64,000 nt of DNA from Streptacidiphilus fuscans. Lineage in GTDB: Bacteria > Actinomycetota > Actinomycetes > Streptomycetales > Streptomycetaceae. Below, piece after piece: positions 41,524-49,738 of this stretch (its first letter is position 1; each line of letters starts with the position of its first letter). The notes beneath the pieces were generated by a model. It searched no databases and was not told where the DNA came from. It worked only from the letters and a program-made list of their open reading frames with translations. The stretch lies in NCBI RefSeq assembly GCF_015690355.1, contig NZ_JADPRT010000006.1, forward strand, positions 180,003 to 244,002. Direction: 5' to 3'. The position numbers and the translations under genes were made by a program.

Positions 41524-41584
41524 GCACACGGAGTGCGCACACCGAGTGCGCGCGTCGTGATCCCGCGCCGCTAGGCTCGGGATC

Positions 41585-42553
41585 ATGGAGAAGCTGCGCT
41601 GTGCCGTCCTCGACGACTACCAGAACGTCGCACTGACCGCCGCCGACTGGTCCCCCGTCACGGACCGGGTCGAGGTGCGGACGGTGCGCCGGCACATCAG
41701 CGACCGCGAGGAGTTGGCCGAGGCCGTAGGCGACTGCGAGATCGTCTTCATCATGCGCGAGCGCACGCCGTTCGACGCGGAGCTGTTCGCGCGCCTGCCC
41801 CGGCTGCGGTTGCTGGTCACCTCCGGCATGCACAACGCCTCCGTCGACTTCGACGCGGCGGCACGCCACGGCGTCACCGTCTGCGGGACCGCAGGCACCG
41901 CGGAGCCGCCGGCCGAGCTCACCTGGGCGCTGCTGCTGGGCCTGGCCCGGCATGTCACCACCGAGAACGACGCGCTGCGCTCGGGCGGTCCGTGGCAGCA
42001 GACGGTGGGCACGGACCTCCACGGCCGCCGTCTGGGCCTGCTCGGGCTCGGCCGGATCGGCTCACGCGTGGCCCAGGTGGGACGGGCCTTCGGCATGGAG
42101 GTCTCCGCCTGGAGCCAGAACCTCACGGCGGAAAGGGCCGAGGCGGAGGGCGTCGCACTCGCCGCCAGCAAGGAGGAGCTGCTGGAGAGCAGCGACTTCG
42201 TCTCCGTCCAACTGGTGCTGAGCGACCGGACCCGCGGCCTGGTCGGCGCGCCGGAGCTGCGGCGGATGCGCCCCACCGCCTTCCTGGTCAACACCTCGCG
42301 CGCGGCCATCGTCGACCAGGACGCCCTGGCCCAGGCGCTCCGCGAGGGCTGGATCGCGGGCGCGGCCGTCGACGTGTTCGACATCGAGCCGCTCCCGGCG
42401 GACCACCCCTTCCGCACGCTGCCCAACCTGCTGGCGACGCCGCACATCGGCTACGTGACCGAGCGGAACTACTCACGCTTCTTCACCGAGGGCGTCGAGG
42501 ACATCGCCGCCTTCCTCGACGGCAGCCCCGTGCGAACGCTCAGTAAGGGCTGA
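41585..42553 (+). CDS. D-2-hydroxyacid dehydrogenase family protein
   Basis: A 322-aa NAD-dependent D-isomer-specific 2-hydroxyacid dehydrogenase. The nucleotide loop is LLGLGRIGSRVAQVGRAFGM (about 150). Catalytic Arg is in VNTSRAAIVDQDAL, the Glu is in VFDIEPLP, and the His is in LATPHIGYVTERNY. It lacks the ACT regulatory domain of phosphoglycerate dehydrogenase. It would reduce a 2-oxo acid or oxidise a D-hydroxy acid, and the exact substrate is not evident. The ATG at 41585 opens directly into a beta strand (LRCAVLDDYQNVAL). Confidence 0.87.
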   Translation: MEKLRCAVLDDYQNVALTAADWSPVTDRVEVRTVRRHISDREELAEAVGDCEIVFIMRERTPFDAELFARLPRLRLLVTSGMHNASVDFDAAARHGVTVCGTAGTAEPPAELTWALLLGLARHVTTENDALRSGGPWQQTVGTDLHGRRLGLLGLGRIGSRVAQVGRAFGMEVSAWSQNLTAERAEAEGVALAASKEELLESSDFVSVQLVLSDRTRGLVGAPELRRMRPTAFLVNTSRAAIVDQDALAQALREGWIAGAAVDVFDIEPLPADHPFRTLPNLLATPHIGYVTERNYSRFFTEGVEDIAAFLDGSPVRTLSKG

Positions 42554-42561
42554 ACGCCAGG

Positions 42562-43068
42562 TCAGGCGGCCGACCCGCGCGACCCGCGCGACCACCAGTG
42601 ACGCCTCGGCGCCCGGTGCGAGACTGGCCCGTCGGTCAGATCCTCGTCCGATGCGCTCGGCTCGGGCGAGGACGACGCCGAGGCCGCTGCCCCCGACGCT
42701 GCCTCCGAGGCCGACGGCTGCGAGGCCGTCGGCTGCGACGGCGGCGGCGCGACCGGTCGGCCTGCGGCGTCCTTCGGCGGGTGCAGGCCCTCGCGGTCGT
42801 ACTCCGTCGTGGCGATGACCTCGATCAGCTGGTCCTCGCTCATGTCCTCCGAGCCGGGGACGTGCGGGACAAATCCCATCAGCACGCCGTCCTGCAGCAC
42901 CTCGGCCTCCAGGCCCAGCGCGTCGCTGCTGTCCCAGACCGCTTCGCCCTCGTCGTCGGGGAGCACCACCCGCACCGCGTACTCGTAGACGCCGAGGTCG
43001 GCGAGGTGCGCCATCACGCGGCGCGCCCGCAGCGCCGCCACCAACCGCTCCGCCCGCTCCTGCTCCAT
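42562..43068 (-). CDS. uncharacterised actinobacterial protein with acidic/Ser-Pro tail
   Basis: A 168-aa protein of unknown role. The N-terminal 95 residues look folded (ERLVAALRARRVMAHLADLGVYEYAVRVVLPDDEGEAVW; ALGLEAEVLQDGVLMGFVPHVPGSE). From about 100 on it is a low-complexity Pro/Ser/Ala/Glu tail ending in a basic, Trp-containing segment (RRHWWSRGSRG). There is no signal peptide or membrane helix. It ends 9 bases from the convergent dehydrogenase stop. The whole may be a soluble scaffold-like protein, but nothing in the sequence fixes this. Confidence 0.65.
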   Translation of the reverse strand: MEQERAERLVAALRARRVMAHLADLGVYEYAVRVVLPDDEGEAVWDSSDALGLEAEVLQDGVLMGFVPHVPGSEDMSEDQLIEVIATTEYDREGLHPPKDAAGRPVAPPPSQPTASQPSASEAASGAAASASSSPEPSASDEDLTDGPVSHRAPRRHWWSRGSRGSAA

Positions 43069-43126
43069 CGCGGCACCGCCTCGGTCGACTGGCCCCGTTC
43101 CCCACGGTAAGCCGGTCCGGCCCGCG

Positions 43127-43981
43127 CTACATCCCGCCGGCGACGCGCAGCACCGCGCCCGTGGCGAAGGACGCGTCGGCCGACATCAGCCAGGAGACCG
43201 CTCCCGCGATCTCGGCCGGATCGCCGGAGCGCCCCATCGGGATGGTCGAAGCGAGCTTGGCCGGGCGCTGCGGATCGGCGTGGAACTCGGTCCAGATGAC
43301 GCCCGGCGCCACGCAGTTGACCCGGATCCCGTCCTGCGCGACCTCCTTGGCCAGCCCGACCGTCATCGCGTCCACGGCCGCCTTCGACGCCGCGTAGTGG
43401 ACGTACTGGCCGGGACTGCCGAGCGTGGCCGCGGCCGAGGAGATGTTGACGATCGCACCGCCGCCGTTCGCGCCCATGTCCCGGATCGCGCGGCGGGCGC
43501 AGAGCAGGTAGCCGAGGACGTTGGTGTCCAGCGCCCGGCGCAGTCCGTCCACGTCGGCGTCGGCCAGACGGCCGTTCGGCCCGCTCTCACCCGCGTTGTT
43601 GACCAGCCCCGTCACCGGGCCGAGTTCCCGGGCGGCGGCGTCGAAGAGCGCGTCCACCGCGGCCTCGTCGCCGGTGTCGACAGCGACCGCCACCGCCCGA
43701 CGCCCCACAGCGCGGACGGCGTCCGCGACCTTCTCGGCGGCGGCACGGTCCGAGCGGTAGCCGACGACGACGTCGTGACCGTCGGACGCGAGACGTTCGC
43801 AGATCGCCGCGCCGATGCCACGGCTTCCGCCGGTGACCACCGTGACGTGCTGCCTGGCGACGTGCTGCGTCGCATCCTGCACTGCGACCTGCGCTGCGAC
43901 CTGCACTGCGTCCTGCGCTGCGTCGTGCACTGCGGACCTCCAAGGCCGAGTCGATCTTCCCGCTCGACCCCAGAATTCCAC
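43127..43981 (-). CDS. SDR oxidoreductase with repeat-encoded N-terminal extension
   Basis: A 284-aa classical short-chain dehydrogenase. TGGSRGIGAAI, NNAGESG, the Ser of VNISSAAATLG and the YAASK motif are all present, and APGVIWTEFHAD and GAVLRVAGGM complete the fold. Before the dehydrogenase domain, residues about 19-40 are a run of D/V-A-A/V-Q tetrads encoded by a 12-bp tandem repeat. The GTG at 43981 has GGAG 5 bases upstream and includes this run, but a start within the repeat (for example near the VTVVTGG strand) cannot be excluded. NADPH or NADH preference and substrate are unclear. Confidence 0.82.
   Translation of the reverse strand: MEFWGRAGRSTRPWRSAVHDAAQDAVQVAAQVAVQDATQHVARQHVTVVTGGSRGIGAAICERLASDGHDVVVGYRSDRAAAEKVADAVRAVGRRAVAVAVDTGDEAAVDALFDAAARELGPVTGLVNNAGESGPNGRLADADVDGLRRALDTNVLGYLLCARRAIRDMGANGGGAIVNISSAAATLGSPGQYVHYAASKAAVDAMTVGLAKEVAQDGIRVNCVAPGVIWTEFHADPQRPAKLASTIPMGRSGDPAEIAGAVSWLMSADASFATGAVLRVAGGM
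43876..43935. repeat. five 12-bp tandem repeats in the SDR 5' end
   Basis: Five units of the form C-C/G-TGC-A/G-CTGCG-A/T/G lie head to tail. They code in frame for AAQD, AVQV, AAQV, AVQD and ATQH. The copy number is a multiple of three bases, so slippage changes the protein by four residues at a time without a frameshift. Confidence 0.8.
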
Positions 43982-44013
43982 AGCTGCTCCGCCCGAAGCG
44001 CTCTGATTCCGGC

Positions 44014-44400
44014 TCAGCTCTCGCCCAGATACTCCTTGACCAGCTTCTTCGGCGCGCGGTCCAGCCAGGCCTCGGTGATCAGCTCCGTCAGCTCCTGGAC
44101 GTCGATGTGGTCGAGCTGGACCAGGACCGCCGGGTAGCCGTCGAAGTGCGGCGTGGTGAAGTAGACGTCACCGCCCTGTTCGACCAGCGCCGCCTTGACG
44201 CCGAGATCGGGCACCCGGACACCGAGGATCGGCCCTCCCGGCGCCGCAGCGCCGAGCGCGGCCAGATCGGTGGAGCGCAGCGGGCGCTCCCAGACGAAGC
44301 CCTTCTCGCCGACCCACCAGTGCGCGTGGTCGCGCGAGGGGCGCTCGCTGGTGCCGGGCAGCCCGAGCGCGATCCGGCGGACGTCGTCCCAGGTCGCCAT
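44014..44400 (-). CDS. MmcQ/YjbR family protein
   Basis: A 128-aa protein of the MmcQ/YjbR family, which has a CyaY/frataxin-like fold with a possible DNA-binding role. Family marks are TWDDVRRIALGLPGTSERPSRDHAHWWVGEKGFVWERPL at the N-terminus (the lines pair WW with a GEK turn), PDLGVKAALVEQGGDVYFTTPHFDGYPAVLVQLDHI, and LTELITEAWLDRAPKKL near the end. The function in cells is not established. It is followed at 44484 by an unrelated gene on the same strand. Confidence 0.88.
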   Translation of the reverse strand: MATWDDVRRIALGLPGTSERPSRDHAHWWVGEKGFVWERPLRSTDLAALGAAAPGGPILGVRVPDLGVKAALVEQGGDVYFTTPHFDGYPAVLVQLDHIDVQELTELITEAWLDRAPKKLVKEYLGES

Positions 44401-44483
44401 GGAGCGAGTCTAGGTCCGTCCGACCGGCCGCGCCCGGGCCGCAACGCAGCAACGCCGCAGTGCCTACCTCGGATACGCCTGAG

Positions 44484-45095
44484 TCAGCCGCGCTTGCCGC
44501 CGAGGAAACCGCGTCGGCCGCTGTCCTCCGCCGGCGCAGCGGTCTTGGCGTTCGCCTCGACCTTGGCCCTCCCCTCGGTCCTCGCGTCAGCCTTGCCCTC
44601 GGGCTTGACCGTGTCCGCCGGGGCCTTGTCGACCTTGAGCGCACGGGCCAGGGCGACCACGTCGTCCAGCGACCGGTGCACGGCGGCAATGCGCAACGCG
44701 CTCTCCACCGCGGCCACGGCTGGGCCGTCCGCCAGCGAGCCGACCAGGAAAGCGACGTCCGCTATCGGTCTGTGGACCACCGCCGCACACAGGATCTCGT
44801 GCCCTCTCGCCTGTTGAGCGCCGTCAAGTGACGCGAGTAGTCGTGACACGTCCTCCAGCGGGCGTCCTGCCGCGATCGCACAGGCCGGGCTGGGTGAGCC
44901 CATCTCACCTGCGGAGTCGAGGATCGCGAAGAGCTGCGCCACCTCCTCCACCGGGCGGTTCGCGACCGCGGTGTGGACCAGCGAGGACGCCCAGTCGTGC
45001 CCGGGGGCGGCGACGACGTCGGCGGCGGTCCGGCCGGAGGCGGTCTGGGTGTTCTCGGTCGTGGAGGACGGGTCGAGCGAGAGAGCGCGTGCCAC
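44484..45095 (-). CDS. uncharacterised protein with four RP-type helical repeats
   Basis: A 203-aa protein. Four imperfect repeats of about 34-38 residues follow one another: NRPVEEVAQLFAILD, GRPLEDVSRLLASLD, HRPIADVAFLVGSLAD and HRSLDDVVALARAL. Each is preceded by an Ala-rich helix (TAVAN, CAIAA, CAAVV, IAAV). They should form a helical repeat scaffold. The Lys/Ala/Glu-rich tail (KPEGKADARTEGRAKVEANAKTA) ends in RRGFLGGKRG. There is no signal peptide. The GTG at 45095 has GGAG upstream and gives the clean N-terminus ARALSLDPSSTTENTQTASG. The function is unknown. Confidence 0.7.
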   Translation of the reverse strand: MARALSLDPSSTTENTQTASGRTAADVVAAPGHDWASSLVHTAVANRPVEEVAQLFAILDSAGEMGSPSPACAIAAGRPLEDVSRLLASLDGAQQARGHEILCAAVVHRPIADVAFLVGSLADGPAVAAVESALRIAAVHRSLDDVVALARALKVDKAPADTVKPEGKADARTEGRAKVEANAKTAAPAEDSGRRGFLGGKRG

Positions 45096-45277
45096 GGGAC
45101 TACTCCAGTGTGTGCAGTGATTCCGCAGCGTCCCTGCGGAAACGCCCGTCCCGAGCTCGGAGGGTTTCCGGGGTTCCGCAGACGAACGCTCCCACCAGCG
45201 TCTCCGCCACCCGGCCGGACGAACACCCCGGACGGCCAAGTGGGGGAATCGTCCCGGCGGGTCGGCCCGAGGCGGCG

Positions 45278-46327
45278 TCAGTACCGCGCGTTCATCGCCG
45301 CGCGGACCTCCTCCAGCGTCGCGTCGGCCACCTCGTTGGCGCGGGCGTTGCCGTGCCGCAGCACCTCCCGGACCGCGTCACGGTCCCGGGCGAGCTCGGC
45401 GCGGCGCGCCCGGATCGGGGCGAGGTGGCCGTTGACGGCGTCGGTGACCCGCCGCTTCAGGGCGGCGCCGCCGCCGTCGCCGAGCTCCTCGGCGACCTGG
45501 TGCGGGTCGACGTCCTCGCAGAGCGCGGCCAGCAGTACCAGGGAGGAGACCGCGGGGCGGTGGACCGGGTCGTAGCTGATCCGACGGTCGGCGTCGGTGA
45601 CCGCACCGCGGATCAGCCGGACCGTCTCGTCCGCCGTCGCCGCCAGCGAGATCGCGTTGCCCCGGCTCTTGCTCATCTTGGTCCCGTCGGTCCCCAGCAG
45701 CAGCGGCGCGGCGGAGAGCAGCGCCTCGGGCTCGGGAAAGACAGGCGTCCCGGCGGCGTAGCGCTCGTTGAAGCGCCGCGCCACTGTTCGGGTGACCTCC
45801 AGATGCGGCACCTGGTCCTGACCGACCGGAACCACCTGGGCCTTGCAGAAGAGGATGTCCGCCGCCTGGTGCACGGGATAGGTGAACATCAGTCCGCTGA
45901 CGGCGTGTTGACGCGAGTGGGCGATCTCGTCCTTGACCGTCGGATTGCGCTGCAGCTCGGCGACGGAGACCAGGCTGAGGAACGGCAGCAGCAGCTGGTT
46001 GAGGGCGGGGACGGCGCTGTGGGTGAAGATCGTGGCGCGGTCCGGGTCGATGCCGACGGAGAGGTAGTCGAGGACGAGCTCCGCGACGTGGCCGGGCAGG
46101 TCCTCGGCGACGTCGCGATCGGTGATCACCTGGTAGTCGGCGATCACGACGAAGAGCTCCGCGCCCTGCTCCTGAAGCGCGACGCGGTTGCGCAGGGTGC
46201 CGAAGTAGTGCCCGAGGTGCAGGCGTCCGGTGGGACGGTCGCCGGTCAGCACGCGGGTGGCGGTGCGGGTCGGGCTGCCGGCACGGGTCACGGTGCCGGC
46301 ACGCGTCAGGGTGCTGGTGCTGGTCAT
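45278..46327 (-). CDS. trpS: tryptophanyl-tRNA synthetase, auxiliary type under attenuation
   Basis: A 349-aa class I tryptophanyl-tRNA synthetase. The HIGH-like motif is GDRPTGRLHLGHYFG, the KMSKS motif is DGTKMSKSRGNAI, and FTYPVHQAADILFCKAQVVPVGQDQ is the tryptophan/ATP pocket region. A 27-residue Thr/Arg-rich leader (LTRAGTVTRAGSPTRTATR, a repeated TRAG/TRT pattern) precedes the catalytic domain. GGGAGAG precedes the ATG. Upstream lie a Trp-rich leader peptide and a terminator-type hairpin, so expression should rise when charged tRNA-Trp is scarce. In streptomycetes the attenuation-controlled, indolmycin-resistant synthetase is a second copy. Whether this cell has another trpS cannot be seen here. 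Confidence 0.93.
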   Translation of the reverse strand: MTSTSTLTRAGTVTRAGSPTRTATRVLTGDRPTGRLHLGHYFGTLRNRVALQEQGAELFVVIADYQVITDRDVAEDLPGHVAELVLDYLSVGIDPDRATIFTHSAVPALNQLLLPFLSLVSVAELQRNPTVKDEIAHSRQHAVSGLMFTYPVHQAADILFCKAQVVPVGQDQVPHLEVTRTVARRFNERYAAGTPVFPEPEALLSAAPLLLGTDGTKMSKSRGNAISLAATADETVRLIRGAVTDADRRISYDPVHRPAVSSLVLLAALCEDVDPHQVAEELGDGGGAALKRRVTDAVNGHLAPIRARRAELARDRDAVREVLRHGNARANEVADATLEEVRAAMNARY

Positions 46328-46427
46328 GGTCTCTCCCGGTGGTCGCGCTGGGCGCTGGTGTGGGTGGCAGGGCCGTGGGACGGCGGGCCACCCGCGCCTG
46401 GAAGAACCGGGACCGGGAAAACCGAAA

Positions 46428-46447
46428 GGCCGTCCGGACGGACGGCC
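46428..46447 (-). terminator. attenuator terminator of the trpS leader
   Basis: GGACGGCC and GGCCGTCC form an 8-bp stem around a 4-base loop, followed on the - strand by TTTCGGTTTT: an intrinsic terminator 100 bases before the trpS ATG. The segment 46478-46485 can pair with 46428-46435 (7 of 8 bases) as an antiterminator. Confidence 0.85.
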
Positions 46448-46485
46448 CAAGGCATGCGTGGTGCATGCGTGCGTGAGGGTCGGCC

Positions 46486-46500
46486 GCTCCTAGGAGGAGC
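46486..46500 (-). promoter_or_regulatory. leader hairpin at the end of the Trp leader peptide
   Basis: GCTCCT-CCT-AGGAGC forms a stem that begins right after the second Trp codon and spans the leader stop codon. With two extra pairs through a bulge it also takes up 46482-46485, part of the antiterminator. A ribosome held at the Trp codons would stop it forming. Confidence 0.7.
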
Positions 46501-46546
46501 GCCACCAACCCAGCGACGTCGTGCGCACGCACGAAGAACGATGCAT
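46490..46546 (-). CDS. trpS leader peptide MHRSSCVRTTSLGWWRSS
   Basis: An 18-residue leader with two adjacent Trp codons (positions 14 and 15) close to its end. TATGCT lies six bases before the ATG, a -10 box placed for a leaderless start. Ribosomes stalling at the Trp codons would change downstream pairing and prevent the terminator, the mechanism described for the auxiliary synthetase gene of Streptomyces coelicolor. Function is inferred from the layout. Confidence 0.88.
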   Translation of the reverse strand: MHRSSCVRTTSLGWWRSS

Positions 46547-46552
46547 ACGGCA

Positions 46553-46558
46553 AGCATA
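46553..46558 (-). promoter_or_regulatory. -10 box for a leaderless trpS leader transcript
   Basis: TATGCT fits TANNNT and ends six bases before the leader-peptide ATG, so the start point would be at or next to the A. The -35 region upstream is GC-rich without a clear TTGAC. Confidence 0.55.
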
Positions 46559-46649
46559 GCGTCCGGGCCTGGGCGCGGCGCGGAGTTTGCGCCGGAGTCC
46601 CGCGCACGGCCGAGGTGCGCCCGGCCGGACCGCCCCGCACGCTGGAGTC

Positions 46650-47147
46650 ATGTCGAGCGAAGCGGTCAGCATCGAGGTGGTCGGCGTGGACAAGCCGGAC
46701 GACCTCAACGTCGTCATCGGCCAGTCGCACTTCATCAAGACAGTTGAGGACCTGCACGAGGCGCTGGTCGGCATCAGTCCGCACCTGCGCTTCGGGCTGG
46801 CCTTCTGCGAGGCCTCCGGCCCACGGCTGGTCCGCCGCTCCGGCAACGACGCCGAACTGACGGCGCTGGCCGTCGCCAACGCGACGGCGATCGGAGCCGG
46901 GCACTGCTTCGTCGTGCTGCTGCGCGAGGGCTACCCGGTCAACGTGCTGAACGCGATCAAGGCCGTGCCGGAGGTCTGCGGCCTGTTCTGCGCGACCGCC
47001 AACCCGGTCCAGGTGCTGGTCGCGGTGACCGGGCAGGGTCGCGGCGTCGTGGGCGTGGTCGACGGCGAGCCGCCGCTCGGCGAGGAGACCGAGTCCGACG
47101 TCACCGCGCGCAGGCAACTGCTGCGGACCATCGGCTACAAGCTGTGA
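46650..47147 (+). CDS. adenosine-specific kinase family protein
   Basis: A 165-aa protein of the adenosine-specific kinase family (structural type of archaeal and Thermotoga homologues). Family marks are VGVDKPDDLNVVIGQSHFIKTVEDLHEALV, the turn RFGLAFCEASGPRLVRRSGND, GHCFVVLLREGYPVNVLNAIKAVPEVCGLFCATANPVQV, and GRGVVGVVDGEPP. The proposed role is a nucleoside kinase, but cellular function is not well established. The length matches the family. The ATG is divergent from the trpS leader, and the GGAG before it is only two bases away, so the ribosome site is unusual. Confidence 0.88.
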   Translation: MSSEAVSIEVVGVDKPDDLNVVIGQSHFIKTVEDLHEALVGISPHLRFGLAFCEASGPRLVRRSGNDAELTALAVANATAIGAGHCFVVLLREGYPVNVLNAIKAVPEVCGLFCATANPVQVLVAVTGQGRGVVGVVDGEPPLGEETESDVTARRQLLRTIGYKL

Positions 47148-47169
47148 GCCACGCCGGCTCAGCGGCCGG

Positions 47170-48336
47170 TCATGGCGCGGGCTCCGGCAGATGGTCGCTC
47201 AGGAACGTCAGGCAGGCCGGGAGCAGCCGGACCCAGGTGGTGAAGTTGTGGCCGCCGGTGTCGACCGTCGCCTCGGCGACCGTGGTCGGCGGGCGCACCA
47301 GCGCGGCGAAGGACCGGGCCAGCGCGTAGGTGTCGCCGTCCTGCTTGCTGCTGGCCAGCATCAGCGCCACCGGCGGGGCGGGCAGGTTCTGCATCCGCCA
47401 GCTCAGGTCGGCCTCGTTGCGCCGCAGTTGGCTGCCGCCGAAGAGGTCGCCGGTGGTCACGTCCTCGGCCGCCTTGAAGTAGCCGGAGAGTGAGGCCGCG
47501 GTGGCGTAGAGGGCGGGGTTGCGCATCGCGAGCTTGAGGGCGCAGTAGCCGCCGGTCGAGTCGCCGATCGCGCTGAAGCCGCGCCCGTCGGTGCGGACCC
47601 GGTACGAGTTCTCCACGTCCAACGGGACGTCGGCGGTGAAGTACGTCTCCGCCTGCGGGCCGTTCGGGATGTCCTCGCACTCGCTGTCCCTGGGCATGGA
47701 CGGCGAGGGCTGCATCAGCACCTGGATCATCGGCTTGATCTTGCCCTGCTGGATCAACTGCAGCTCGATCGAGGGGTACTGGAGCTTGGTGACCAGATTG
47801 GTGGCCTCGCCGGGGAACCCGGTCATGCTCACCAGCACCGGGAACCGGTCCTTGGCGTAGGCGGGTTGGAAGTACTGCGGCGGCAGGTAGACATAGCCGT
47901 CGGTGGTCAGCCCCGTCACCGTGCCCGGGAACCGCACCCGTTCCAGCTTGCCCGCCTTGGCCGGGTCGAGCAGGCCGATGCCCGCCGAGGCCACAGTGGT
48001 CTGGCCCAGCACCTGGACCTGCGCCCCGGCCGGTCCGTGCAGGCCGGACCCGGACGCGGTGTGCCCCGCGCCCGCGCCGGCCCCGACCGTGACCGGTCCC
48101 TTCGCCCCGATGCCCAGCAGGTCGGACCAACTGCTGTAGAAGGAGAAGGAGTCGTTGACCCAGAGCCCGAGCGTGCAGATCAGGAGCACCTGCGTCACCA
48201 CGATCGTCCCGATCCGGCCCAGGAACGCCCACCAGTGGCGCTTGGCGAGGCGGGGCCAGATCCAGACCGTCCCGGCGACCGACAGCACGGTCAGCACCAC
48301 CCCGAGGATCAGCACCCCGCTGCCGGTCAGCGACAC
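47170..48336 (-). CDS. membrane-anchored esterase-like alpha/beta hydrolase (antigen-85/esterase D type)
   Basis: A 388-aa protein. Two membrane helices lie at the N-terminus (GVLILGVVLTVLSVAGTVWIW and IGTIVVTQVLLICTLGLWVN), then a Gly-rich spacer. An alpha/beta hydrolase of the antigen-85/esterase D class follows. The nucleophile is the Ser of GDSTGGYCALKLA (about 263). The His is in TGGHNFTTWVRLLP near the C-terminus. The domain faces outward. It may be an acyltransferase or esterase acting on envelope lipids, but the substrate is unknown. The GTG start (48336) is reasonable. It ends 22 bases from the convergent adenosine kinase gene. Confidence 0.82.
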   Translation of the reverse strand: MSLTGSGVLILGVVLTVLSVAGTVWIWPRLAKRHWWAFLGRIGTIVVTQVLLICTLGLWVNDSFSFYSSWSDLLGIGAKGPVTVGAGAGAGHTASGSGLHGPAGAQVQVLGQTTVASAGIGLLDPAKAGKLERVRFPGTVTGLTTDGYVYLPPQYFQPAYAKDRFPVLVSMTGFPGEATNLVTKLQYPSIELQLIQQGKIKPMIQVLMQPSPSMPRDSECEDIPNGPQAETYFTADVPLDVENSYRVRTDGRGFSAIGDSTGGYCALKLAMRNPALYATAASLSGYFKAAEDVTTGDLFGGSQLRRNEADLSWRMQNLPAPPVALMLASSKQDGDTYALARSFAALVRPPTTVAEATVDTGGHNFTTWVRLLPACLTFLSDHLPEPAP

Positions 48337-48393
48337 GACGTTCCTGCTCCTCCGGGCCTCTCGTCTCTCGCGCTCGGTCGATCTGCCCGCGCG

Positions 48394-48840
48394 CTAGTGC
48401 GCCGTGGCGGCCGGCTCCAGGACGAAGACCGGGATCTGACGGTCCGTCTTGAGCTGGTAGTCGGCGTAGTCGGGGAAGGCCGCGACGGCCCGCTCCCACC
48501 ACTGCGCCTTCTCGTCGCCCGTGACCTCACGGGCCGTCATGTCCTGGACGGCGGTGCCGTCACGAAGCTCGACGTTCGGGTCGGCCTTCAGGTTCCAGTA
48601 CCAGACCGGGTGCTTGGGCGCACCGCCCTGGGAGGCGACCACGGCGTAGCTGCCGTCGTGCTCGACCCGCATCAGCGGGGTCTTCCTGAGCTTGCCGCTC
48701 TTCACGCCGCGCGAGGTCAGCAGGATGACCGACATCCCGCGCATGGACATGCCCTTCGTCCCACCCGAGGACTCGATCTCCTCGACCTGGGAACGCACCC
48801 ATTCGGTCGGACTCGGCTCGTACTCACCCTGCAGCGGCAT
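48394..48840 (-). CDS. deazaflavin (F420)-dependent nitroreductase family protein
   Basis: A 148-aa member of the DDN-like F420-dependent oxidoreductase family. The conserved N-terminus [15 protein letters not shown], the strands [53 protein letters not shown], and [44 protein letters not shown] all fit. These enzymes reduce quinones or nitro compounds with F420H2. The ATG at 48840 was chosen because the family starts with MPLxGEYEPSP and GGACGG lies six bases upstream. The longer start at 48855 is the alternative. Confidence 0.9.
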   Translation of the reverse strand: MPLQGEYEPSPTEWVRSQVEEIESSGGTKGMSMRGMSVILLTSRGVKSGKLRKTPLMRVEHDGSYAVVASQGGAPKHPVWYWNLKADPNVELRDGTAVQDMTAREVTGDEKAQWWERAVAAFPDYADYQLKTDRQIPVFVLEPAATAH

Positions 48841-48961
48841 GCGGTTCCGTCCCATCGCGATCTCGGAAGGCGACTGTTCCGATACCGACGATACTGCGGC
48901 ACACCGACATCATCACCATCCGGCACACCCCGAGCACACGCGGGCACGTGCAGGCACACGC

Positions 48962-49738
48962 CTACCCGATACAGACGATGAGCAGCTGGATCGCGCAGTC
49001 GGTGCCCGGGGTCCCGGACGGAACGGTGACTCCGGGCGTCGGCAGCGAGGGGATGTAGGTCGGGCTGGCGGGCCCGGTCGGCGCGGGCGTCGGCTGGACC
49101 GGAGTGGGCTGGACCGGCGTCGGGACGCGCGACGGCAGCGGCGTCGGGTTGCCGCCGCCCGCGGAGCCGGTCGGCAGGGAACCGCCGGGCAGGGCAGGCG
49201 TCGGCCAGCCGGTGAGCAGGCCGGTCGGCACGCCGGACGGACCGTCGCCCGGCGTCGCGTCCGCGACGGCCGCCACCGGTGCGGTGTCCGGGGACTGAGC
49301 GGCCGTCAACCCGGGTGCGGTGCCGTAGCCGCCGATGGTCGGGCTCTGCGGCGCGTCGACGCCCGGGGGCAGGCCGAGCAACGGGCCCGAGGTGGAGGGC
49401 AGCGAGCCTCCCGCCGCGCTTGCCTGCCCGGTGTTGGCCCCGGCTCCGGCGACGGCGCTCATCGCGGCGAAGCCGAGCCCGGCCGCCAGCAGCGCGGGGG
49501 CGACCTTCCGCGCGCCTGCCTGCCGCATCGGCCGTCGCGCGTGGCTGACCGGGACGTGCGGGCGTCCGGCCCGAAGCACCCGCGTCTCGGGGCGCGTCGG
49601 CAGCGGACGCATCGTCACCCTGGGCCGCGGCGGGTCGGCCGGGGTCGGCACCTCGGGCAGGGTCCGGGCGTCCGCGCCGCAGCCCGCGCAGGAGAAGGCG
49701 CCGTTGAGATAGCGATGACAGGGCGGGCAGAACCTCAT
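48962..49738 (-). CDS. SCO2400-family zinc-ribbon membrane protein
   Basis: A 258-aa protein. The N-terminus MRFCPPCHRYLNGAFSCAGCGAD holds a four-Cys zinc ribbon (C-x2-C, C-x2-C). A basic linker and one membrane helix (ARKVAPALLAAGLGFAAMSAVAGAG, about 78-102) follow. The rest is an extracytoplasmic Pro/Gly/Thr-rich segment with repeats (VQPTPVQPTPAPTGP) and two late Cys (GTDCAIQLLIVCIG). This is the layout of the SCO2400 family of streptomycetes, whose role is not known. GGAGG lies six bases before the ATG. It is divergent from the P450 gene (234 bases between starts). Confidence 0.8.
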   Translation of the reverse strand: MRFCPPCHRYLNGAFSCAGCGADARTLPEVPTPADPPRPRVTMRPLPTRPETRVLRAGRPHVPVSHARRPMRQAGARKVAPALLAAGLGFAAMSAVAGAGANTGQASAAGGSLPSTSGPLLGLPPGVDAPQSPTIGGYGTAPGLTAAQSPDTAPVAAVADATPGDGPSGVPTGLLTGWPTPALPGGSLPTGSAGGGNPTPLPSRVPTPVQPTPVQPTPAPTGPASPTYIPSLPTPGVTVPSGTPGTDCAIQLLIVCIG

